A stretch of DNA of 11,697 nt from Alphaproteobacteria bacterium (lineage in GTDB: Bacteria > Pseudomonadota > Alphaproteobacteria > UBA828), in the NCBI GenBank assembly GCA_018668475.1, contig JABJCZ010000384.1, positions 1 through 11,697 of the forward strand. Reading direction: 5' to 3'. Positions 7,071 to 11,697 of this stretch are shown one piece after another; the stretch's first letter is position 1, and every line of letters begins with the position of its first letter. The position numbers and the translations under genes were made by a program. The notes beneath the pieces are model-generated. The model saw only the letters and a program-made list of their open reading frames with translations. It had not been told where the DNA came from and searched no databases.

Positions 7071-8194
7071 TGATACGTGGCCGACACCATGTTTTCTGAG
7101 TGCTGGCCGGCTTTGATGGGCTCGTAGCGCCAGGGGTTGTCGGGGCTGACGGTGCCGCTCAGGGGCTCAACATCCACGTCGTAATCGACCCCGAAAAACT
7201 GGACGAGAGAGTAGCGGTCGCGGCCTGAGGTGTTGATGACGCGATGCAGGGTGGATTTGAACTGGTCGTTGGTCCAGATCTGCATCAGGTCGCCCAGGTT
7301 GACGGCGAAGGCGCCTTCCATCGCCGGCACCATGCGCCAGCGGCCATCGTCGCCGAGCATCTGTAGACCCTCCGCATCCTGCCAGACGGTAGTGAAACAT
7401 TCGTAATCCGTATGCGCGCCGATGCCGATGTGCGCCATGTCGATATCGCCATCCGGCCCGGATGCAGATGCTTCCGGCGCATCCGCCTGGCTAGGCACGG
7501 GCGCGCCCTGGGGCGGGTAATGGCAGACCCGCGTGCGGCTGAGGGGCTTGGTGTATTTTGACGTAAAAAAGCCTTCGTCCGTCTCCAGCGCATATTCAAA
7601 CGCACGCATGATCTGGCGGCCAAGCTCGATCTGGCAGTCATAATAGGTGCCGAGCGCCCAGCGGAAATTAGCCGGGCTCATCGGCCAGTTGTTGGGGCCA
7701 TAAAAGCGGTTGCCGCTGAGGCGATCCGGGTCGTCCGCCGGCAGATCTTCCGCCATCTCGATCGCTTCAGACATATCGCCGCCCATGAGGGAGTGATCAG
7801 CGTTAATGCCCTCCAGCGGCACATAGCCCCGGTGGTTGGGCCAGTCGAGATAATGGCATTTCATCTTGTCTTCGACCGACAGGCTGAAAAACCCCTCCAT
7901 CGCGGCGCGCGCGCGGGTGATGACCGATTGCGGAAACTGGTGGTTTTGGAGCACCAGATAGCCCGGCCCGGTAAACGCATCGCGGAAGGCCCGGCCCACC
8001 GCCTGGCGGTCTTTCAGGCTGGGGGAATAAATCCCGCCGAAATCCACCACATGGGTTTCTGCGGCTGAGAGCCGAAGCACTTCCGGCGAGTGGATGCCGT
8101 CGCGCACCTGAAAGGCGGTGTCGTGACGAAAGGCCTCTGGCGCTGCGCCAGTGGTGGCGCCTGTGTTCGCGGACGTATCTTGTGTGTTGTTCAT
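7055..8194 (-). CDS. 2-oxoglutarate/Fe(II)-dependent oxygenase, isopenicillin N synthase-like family
   Basis: The 379-residue protein carries the DIOX_N region (about 47-170, with VVDFGGI, GYLVLQNHQF and GYVPLEGI) and the C-terminal 2OG-Fe(II) jelly roll. The iron ligands are H261 and D263 (GIGAHTDYECFTTVWQ) and H317 (STLHRVIN), and the 2-oxoglutarate-binding R-x-S is R327-Y-S329. It is expected to hydroxylate, desaturate or cyclise a small molecule using O2. The substrate cannot be read from the sequence. The ATG at 8194 is fixed by a perfect AGGAGG about 9 bases upstream, although the frame stays open far upstream through the antisense of the rhodanese gene. An Ala/Ser/Pro-rich stretch (about 229-252) is inserted between the YPP strand and the HxD motif, where relatives usually have a shorter turn. 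The 3' end overlaps the cyclase gene by 16 bp. The gene is divergent from the rhodanese gene across an AT-rich dyad. Confidence 0.9.
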   Translation of the reverse strand: MNNTQDTSANTGATTGAAPEAFRHDTAFQVRDGIHSPEVLRLSAAETHVVDFGGIYSPSLKDRQAVGRAFRDAFTGPGYLVLQNHQFPQSVITRARAAMEGFFSLSVEDKMKCHYLDWPNHRGYVPLEGINADHSLMGGDMSEAIEMAEDLPADDPDRLSGNRFYGPNNWPMSPANFRWALGTYYDCQIELGRQIMRAFEYALETDEGFFTSKYTKPLSRTRVCHYPPQGAPVPSQADAPEASASGPDGDIDMAHIGIGAHTDYECFTTVWQDAEGLQMLGDDGRWRMVPAMEGAFAVNLGDLMQIWTNDQFKSTLHRVINTSGRDRYSLVQFFGVDYDVDVEPLSGTVSPDNPWRYEPIKAGQHSENMVSATYHYDEE

Positions 8195-8359
8195 GCCTGC
8201 TCCCTCCTCTGGATATCCCGGAAGCGTAGCAAACTCAGGCCCCGGATGGCACGCACCAGTTATCGCCCCCCGGTCACCCGGAAACAGGACGCAACAGCAC
8301 GGGAGGTGACGGAACAGGGCGGAAAGATATAGTTTCTGCGTTTGAGGCCTTGTATTGAT

Positions 8360-8390
8360 AACATTATATATTAATTGAATATATAATGTT
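8360..8390. promoter_or_regulatory. Perfect 13-bp inverted repeat, probable operator
   Basis: Left arm AACATTATATATT (8360-8372) and right arm AATATATAATGTT (8378-8390) are exact reverse complements around a 5-base spacer. They sit in a roughly 50-base AT-rich island inside an otherwise GC-rich region between the divergent oxygenase and rhodanese genes. There is no T-tract after the dyad, and stems made of A-T pairs would be weak in RNA, so a protein-binding site is more likely than a terminator. The symmetry and length suit a dimeric helix-turn-helix regulator. No regulator gene lies next to it, so its family is unknown. Confidence 0.6.
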
Positions 8391-8404
8391 TGAATGTGTA
8401 AAAT
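8375..8404 (+). promoter_or_regulatory. Candidate promoter for rhodanese gene overlapping the dyad
   Basis: TTGAAT (8375-8380) and TAAAAT (8399-8404) are spaced by 18 bases and lie about 58 bases before the rhodanese ATG. The -35 element lies within the inverted repeat, so binding there should block transcription. On the opposite strand, similar AT-rich elements (TTCAAA then TATATA, 18 bases apart) could drive the oxygenase gene. This is consensus matching only, and AT-rich islands easily yield false matches. Confidence 0.35.
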
Positions 8405-8461
8405 GCTCACCCAGCCCGTCTGGCCGTTCACGTTCACCCGCCAGCCCGTAAAGGACACCCG

Positions 8462-8845
8462 ATGAACCAGTCCGACATGCAGGCCGCCGTTGCCGCCGCC
8501 CACAAAATTGTGCCCCGCATCTCCCCTGCCGACGCCATGGCCCTGCTGGCCAGTAGCGACGCGCTGCTGGTGGATGTGCGCGAAGAGAATGAACTGGCCG
8601 CCAGCGGCAAGGCCAAAGGCGCGCTTCATGTGCCGCGCGCCTCAGTGGCCGATGCTGCCGATCCCGCCAGTGCCGATCACAACCCTGCCTTCACGCAGGA
8701 CCGCACGATCCTGCTTTGTTGTGGTTCTGGCGCCCGTGCCGCACTGGTCGGCGCCGCGCTGCTGGACTGCGGCTTTACGGATGTGCGCAATGTCGGCGGA
8801 CTGCAGGACTGGGTCGCCGCCGGCGGCGCGGTTGAGCCCGCCTGA
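8462..8845 (+). CDS. Single-domain rhodanese-like sulfurtransferase
   Basis: The 127-residue cytoplasmic protein is one rhodanese domain. It shows LLVDVREENELAASGKAKGALHVPRA (about 35-60), the CH2A-type signature, and then ILLCCGSGARAAL with the active-site loop C87-G-S-G-A-R92 (CxxGxR). It ends with the usual GFTDVRNVGGLQDWVAAGG. The catalytic cysteine is expected to carry a persulfide and transfer sulfane sulfur to an acceptor that cannot be identified here; C86 next to it is an extra, non-canonical cysteine. AAAGGA lies 6 bases before the ATG. The gene is divergent from the oxygenase gene and stops only 8 bases before the end of the convergent VOC gene. Confidence 0.92.
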   Translation: MNQSDMQAAVAAAHKIVPRISPADAMALLASSDALLVDVREENELAASGKAKGALHVPRASVADAADPASADHNPAFTQDRTILLCCGSGARAALVGAALLDCGFTDVRNVGGLQDWVAAGGAVEPA

Positions 8846-8853
8846 GGCGCGCG

Positions 8854-9405
8854 TCAGTCAGCCGGCGGGTGCGGGTACCAGCGCTGGGGCGCTGGCCTGA
8901 CCCAGTCCGCCGGGCGATCAATCAGTTCGTATTGCGGCTGTGCCGGGTCATCGCTTTCAAAGTAGACCCAGCGCACCGCCCGCCAACCGCCCTCCTGCAC
9001 GATGGTGAGCCCACGGCCCACAAAGTCCGCGATGGTCTCGTCCCATCCGGTTTCAAAGTCGCTCAGGTAAAAGCCCACGTGGTGCACCCCGCCACGCCCG
9101 CCGGTGCGCTCCAGAAACTCGGTATAAATGCTCTCGCCGGTGAGCGGCTGGATGATCTCCCAGTTGGTATCGCCGGTCCACGCGAGGCCGATGTTGAGCG
9201 AAATTTCCACCGGCTTGCCCCGAAAGGTGCCGCCCCCCAGATCCGGCGGCGCATAGTGGTTGCACCACCACGGGCCAATGCCGAGCCCGTCCGCATAAGC
9301 TTTAAGCGTCGCATCGAAATCGCTGGTCACCACGCAAATCTGCGGCGTGCGATTGATGAAGCTGTTGTCCAGCACGAGATCCGGATTAATAGCCGGTGGT
9401 TTCAT
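8854..9405 (-). CDS. VOC superfamily (glyoxalase/bleomycin-resistance-like) protein
   Basis: The 183-residue protein has two beta-alpha-beta-beta-beta modules typical of vicinal-oxygen-chelate proteins. The first opens with TPQICVVTSDFDATLKAYADGLGIGPW (about 20-46) and the second with GGVHHVGFYLSDFE (about 105-118). Likely metal ligands by position are Q22, E83 (in NWEIIQPL), H108 or H109, and E160 (in QYELID), close to the H/Q-E-H-E set used by glyoxalases and epimerases. The pattern resembles Glyoxalase_4 and methylmalonyl-CoA epimerase-like relatives, but the reaction cannot be assigned. GAGGA lies about 5 bases before the ATG. It follows the NTF2-like gene on the same strand after a 36-base gap, so the two probably form an operon. 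Confidence 0.85.
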   Translation of the reverse strand: MKPPAINPDLVLDNSFINRTPQICVVTSDFDATLKAYADGLGIGPWWCNHYAPPDLGGGTFRGKPVEISLNIGLAWTGDTNWEIIQPLTGESIYTEFLERTGGRGGVHHVGFYLSDFETGWDETIADFVGRGLTIVQEGGWRAVRWVYFESDDPAQPQYELIDRPADWVRPAPQRWYPHPPAD

Positions 9406-9441
9406 GGTGTCCTCTTTACATCGTCGATGATCCCGAAACCC

Positions 9442-9951
9442 TCAGTCAGAGTACGGCGGAATGGGGGTCTTCCAGTCAGCCAGGTGAGCCGGTGAATTGA
9501 GCTTGAGGCGCAGCTCCATGTGGCCGAACTGCCAGTTGCCGCCCGCAGCCTTTACAAAGCTGGTCTCATACCAGCCGCCTATCCACGTATCCTCGGTGCC
9601 GCCGCCATCGTCGGGCGCGAACTTGCCAAGTTCCCACAGGTAATATTCGCCCTGCGCCGTCTGCCCGTCCGGCGCCACCTCAATGCTTGGCTGGGTCATG
9701 TAATGCAGCGCCCAGGGAATGGTGGTGGTGCAAACCTCACGCAGGCCCGCAACCAGCTCATCCTTGCCCTGCCAGCCGCCAATGCCTTCGCAGTTCCAGC
9801 TGCCGGCTTCAGAGAACAACGGCTCCAGCATGGCCGGGTCGCCGTTGTGATCCACCGCCTTGGCGTAGGCCGCGATGAGCTTCTTGATGTCTTCGATATC
9901 CTCAAGCCGCTGCACCCGCGCCGCGAGGTCGGCCATGTTTGCATCACCCAT
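9442..9951 (-). CDS. NTF2/SnoaL-like fold protein
   Basis: About 169 residues. It begins with the typical helix of SnoaL_4-type proteins (LAARVQRLEDIEDIKKLIAAYAKAVDHNGDPAMLEPLFSE) and continues through the curved beta sheet (SWNCEGIGGWQGKDELV, ALHYMTQPSIEV, AQGEYYLWE, WIGGWYETSF). These small proteins include ketosteroid-isomerase-like and polyketide-cyclase-like enzymes, dehydratases, and non-catalytic ligand binders; activity here is unknown. I start at the ATG at 9951 because GGGAG lies 6 bases before it. The ATG two codons earlier (9957) abuts that GGGAG with no spacing. It is first in a minus-strand pair with the VOC gene and divergent from the GFA-type gene. Confidence 0.83.
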   Translation of the reverse strand: MGDANMADLAARVQRLEDIEDIKKLIAAYAKAVDHNGDPAMLEPLFSEAGSWNCEGIGGWQGKDELVAGLREVCTTTIPWALHYMTQPSIEVAPDGQTAQGEYYLWELGKFAPDDGGGTEDTWIGGWYETSFVKAAGGNWQFGHMELRLKLNSPAHLADWKTPIPPYSD

Positions 9952-10040
9952 TGTCATCTCCCGTTTATAGTTGGCAGAAGTATGGCGCGCGTGACCGGCG
10001 CATCACAAGCCATGCTAGGGTTGTCTCGTCATTTTTTTCA

Positions 10041-10059
10041 CGGAGCCCGCACGGAGCCC
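10041..10059 (+). repeat. Tandem CGGAGCCC duplication over the GFA-gene ribosome binding site
   Basis: CGGAGCCC occurs at 10041-10048 and again at 10052-10059, an 11-base period. Each copy carries a GGAG, and the second is spaced correctly for the ATG at 10063. It may be a small slippage duplication. Confidence 0.4.
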
Positions 10060-10062
10060 ACC

Positions 10063-10482
10063 ATGCCTGACGACTTCAATATCACCGGCTCATGCCAATG
10101 CCGCGCCGTGCGCTATGCCGTGACCGCGCTCGCACATGAGGTGGACCACTGCCATTGCTCCGTGTGCCGCAAAAGCCACGGCGCCATGTTCGGCACCTAT
10201 GCCACCGTGGACCGCGCCGCCTTTCGCTTTACCGATGGCGAAGACAACCTGAGCGACTTTGAGGTAACGCCCGGCGTCACCCGGCGCTTCTGCCGCACCT
10301 GCGGCTGCCACCTGGTGGTGATCCCCGAGGCAATGCCCGAGATCATCTGGTACACGCCGGCAACGCTCGACGGGGCTGACCCCGGCCACCCCCGCGAGAC
10401 CGAAAAACACATCCACGTCGCCTCGCAACAACCCTGGTGGAGCTTCACCGACGACCGCCCGAAGTTCGACGGATTGCCGTGA
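10063..10482 (+). CDS. GFA/CENP-V-type zinc-binding protein
   Basis: The 139-residue protein has the Mss4-like fold of the GFA family. Cysteines occur at C11 and C13 (GSCQCRAVRY), C30, C32 and C35 (HCHCSVCRKSHGAMFGTYA), and C77, C80 and C82 (FCRTCGCHL), enough for two zinc sites. The C-terminus (HIHVASQQPWWSFTDDRPKF) also matches the family. The founding member was described as binding glutathione and speeding its adduct formation with formaldehyde, but most members are uncharacterised, so a formaldehyde role should not be assumed. The same frame is open far upstream, antisense to the NTF2-like gene. I chose the ATG at 10063 because GGAG lies about 7 bases before it and the family motif starts shortly after. 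Confidence 0.9.
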   Translation: MPDDFNITGSCQCRAVRYAVTALAHEVDHCHCSVCRKSHGAMFGTYATVDRAAFRFTDGEDNLSDFEVTPGVTRRFCRTCGCHLVVIPEAMPEIIWYTPATLDGADPGHPRETEKHIHVASQQPWWSFTDDRPKFDGLP

Positions 10483-10549
10483 AGTAGGGTTGGTGTGATG
10501 GTGGGGATGGCTAGCGGGGGCTGTAGCGTTTTCCGCGATGAGCCGTAAC

Positions 10550-10583
10550 GGCACGCGACTGCGTGCCCGCCGCCCACGCGGCG
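10550..10583. repeat. Two adjacent GC-rich hairpins between convergent genes
   Basis: GGCACGC-GACT-GCGTGCC (10550-10567) is a perfect 7-bp stem with a tetraloop. It is followed at once by CGCCGC-CCAC-GCGGCG (10568-10583), a perfect 6-bp stem. They lie in the 138-base gap between the convergent GFA-type gene and the exported helical protein gene. Neither has a T-tract, so they are not classical intrinsic terminators. They could stop or stabilise transcripts from either side, or be a copy of a dispersed palindromic element. Confidence 0.45.
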
Positions 10584-10620
10584 AAGAGCCTCCGTGGCGA
10601 CTGAACGCAGCTAACTTCCG

Positions 10621-11007
10621 CTAGTACCCGGCCTCAACCATTTCATCGAGGAGGCGGCTAAGGCGGCGGCTGGCTTCGGCGGCGACCTGGGCGGCTTTCG
10701 TGGCGCGGTTGGCAGCCGCTACGGCGCGGCGGGATGTCTCAGTCATGTCCTTGTTGAATTCCATCATCTCACCGCGCAACTGCTCGACACCGGCAGCAGC
10801 CTCAAGCGCCTTGGCGTGCGCAAGGTCGGCGCAGGCCTGGCTGTTTGGCGCATCATCGCAGGCGTCGGCCAGCGCCGGGCCAGGCGAAGCCATCAGCCCG
10901 CCAGCAATAAACCCGACAGCCAGAACGCCGCCAAGCGGCAAACCGGCGGCTCTCATCATTTTCGTAACTAACATCTTTCCCCTCACGTCCACGGCGCTTG
11001 CCTTCAT
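10621..11007 (-). CDS. Small exported alpha-helical protein, function unknown
   Basis: About 128 residues, not recognised as any named family. A basic start (MKASAVDVRGKMLVTKMMR) leads into a hydrophobic stretch (LPLGGVLAVGFIAGGLMA) and PALA-DA, a plausible signal peptidase I site at about residue 47. The mature part has two cysteines (DACDDAPNSQACADL) that could pair in the periplasm. It continues as an Ala/Glu/Arg-rich amphipathic helix (about 65-125), probably a coiled coil. The ATG at 11007 is chosen for GGAGG 7 bases upstream. A GTG at 11022 is in frame, and a later ATG at 10974, preceded by AGGGG, would give a more compact signal peptide. The SD overlaps the stop of the upstream SnoaL-like gene, so translation is probably coupled. 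Confidence 0.65.
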   Translation of the reverse strand: MKASAVDVRGKMLVTKMMRAAGLPLGGVLAVGFIAGGLMASPGPALADACDDAPNSQACADLAHAKALEAAAGVEQLRGEMMEFNKDMTETSRRAVAAANRATKAAQVAAEASRRLSRLLDEMVEAGY

Positions 11008-11012
11008 GTTGC

Positions 11013-11417
11013 TCACCTCCACGGTGAGCAGTGTTCAAAGGCCTGGGTGTCCTCATAGGCATCCCAGAATTCAATGCCCCCGTCCCGGATGTGGAACACC
11101 CACGCCCACTTCGCGCGATACTCCTTGCCGGAGACGCGGCTGCGGCCATGCTCGGTGCCGGTGACGGCAACGCGGTTGCTTTCGACGGTGCAGCTGGTGA
11201 CCTGGTGGTCCAGCATCTCCAGCGCCGCCGGCATGACAGTAAAATATTCCTTCAGCTTTGCCGTGCCCTGCCAGCGTCCGGCCCAGGGGAAGTCCGGCGT
11301 GCCCGCCATATCCACCACGCCATCATCGGTAAAACACGCCGCAATCTCATCCGCCGTGCCCCCGGCCAGCAGACTCAAAAATCGGTCCACCACGGCCTTC
11401 GGATTGTCATCAGTCAT
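11013..11417 (-). CDS. SnoaL/limonene-epoxide-hydrolase-like NTF2-fold protein
   Basis: The 134-residue protein matches the NTF2-like layout: an N-terminal helix (NPKAVVDRFLSLLAGGTADEIAACFTDDGVVDMAG), then WAGRWQGTAKLKEYF, then the strand series TSCTVESNRVAVTGTEHGRS, YRAKWAWVFHIRDGGIEFWDAYEDT. The closing FHIRDGGIEFWDAYEDT is typical of SnoaL-like proteins. Similar folds include isomerases, cyclases, epoxide hydrolases and simple binders; none can be chosen here. The ATG at 11417 has only a weak upstream AGGG. It lies 41 bases after the membrane-protein stop and 5 bases before the exported helical protein ATG on the same strand, so these three probably form one operon. It is distinct from the NTF2-like protein at 9442-9951. 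Confidence 0.83.
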   Translation of the reverse strand: MTDDNPKAVVDRFLSLLAGGTADEIAACFTDDGVVDMAGTPDFPWAGRWQGTAKLKEYFTVMPAALEMLDHQVTSCTVESNRVAVTGTEHGRSRVSGKEYRAKWAWVFHIRDGGIEFWDAYEDTQAFEHCSPWR

Positions 11418-11458
11418 TGGAAGCGCGCCCTGTCGGTTATTGATCCGCTTGCCCCAGC

Positions 11459-11697
11459 TTACCCGTCCGCCAGCGTCGGCGAAAGGCGCGACGCGCCAGC
11501 CTTGTGGGCAGCTTCCGTGCCGAGCACATAACGCTCGCCGCGCAGCCAGCGCATCACATCCCAGGCATCAAGTGCCAGACACAGGCTGAGCGTGAGGCCA
11601 AGAGTGAGCGCCCAGGCGAATAGTGCCGGGCTGGCCGCCGCGTCTATTCGCGGGCCAGCCAGATCACTCACCAATCGGACATCCAGATAGAGCGCCA
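11459..11697 (-). CDS. C-terminal part of a probable membrane protein, unrecognised, cut by window edge
   Basis: The minus-strand frame is open from the window edge to the TAA at 11459-11461, giving at least 79 codons. The only candidate starts are internal non-ATG codons (for example TTG at 11674), so it most likely continues beyond the window. It contains one strongly hydrophobic helix (ALFAWALTLGLTLSLCLAL) followed by DAWDVMRWLRGERYVLG and a polar tail. The positive charges after the helix suggest the C-terminus is cytoplasmic. No family is recognised. It is upstream of, and collinear with, the SnoaL-like gene. Confidence 0.5.
   Translation of the reverse strand, partial: ALYLDVRLVSDLAGPRIDAAASPALFAWALTLGLTLSLCLALDAWDVMRWLRGERYVLGTEAAHKAGASRLSPTLADG

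Noticed and set aside
8411..8449. 9-base direct repeat CCAGCCCGT upstream of the rhodanese gene
   Set aside because: Short, GC-rich and only two copies; likely chance.
8195..8629. 145-codon N-terminal extension of the oxygenase frame
   Set aside because: The extension crosses the AT-rich dyad and runs antisense to the rhodanese gene, whereas a perfect AGGAGG marks the ATG at 8194.
9520..10062. 181-codon upstream extension of the GFA frame
   Set aside because: It is antisense to the NTF2-like gene, and a GGAG marks the ATG at 10063 close to the family's conserved start.

Overview
The window looks like chromosomal DNA of a high-GC, densely packed proteobacterium. An alphaproteobacterium is the best guess, from the overall gene flavour: a class III cyclase with a GAF-like front half, a helical-bimodular chemoreceptor, a YheS-type ABC-F protein, and small VOC, NTF2-like and GFA proteins. 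That placement is an inference and no marker gene confirms it. There are no rRNA, tRNA, CRISPR, insertion sequence or phage genes.

Layout. Positions 1-903 (minus) hold the N-terminal 301 residues of a methyl-accepting chemotaxis protein cut by the window edge. Divergent from it, 1184-3585 (plus) encodes a long array of PAS sensor domains. It is split into two overlapping reading frames at about 2267, and neither part carries a recognisable output domain. Positions 3622-5601 (minus) encode a complete two-domain ABC-F ATPase. Positions 5790-7070 (plus) encode a class III adenylate cyclase with its catalytic residues intact. Its end overlaps by 16 bp the end of an isopenicillin-N-synthase-like 2-oxoglutarate/Fe(II) oxygenase (7055-8194, minus). 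That oxygenase is divergent from a single-domain rhodanese (8462-8845, plus). The gap between them contains an AT-rich island with a perfect 13-bp inverted repeat that overlaps the best promoter candidates.

The right third carries small genes: a VOC protein and an NTF2/SnoaL-like protein in one minus-strand pair (8854-9951), a GFA/CENP-V-type zinc protein (10063-10482, plus), and a minus-strand run at 10621-11697. That run consists of the C-terminus of a membrane protein, a second SnoaL-like protein, and a small exported helical protein translationally coupled to it.

How the genes may work together. The left half is sensory: chemoreceptor, PAS stack and cAMP synthesis. The right half looks like small-molecule or secondary metabolism with no identifiable substrate. 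No single known pathway ties it together. The points most worth a second look are the broken, output-less PAS array and the AT-rich dyad between the oxygenase and rhodanese genes.
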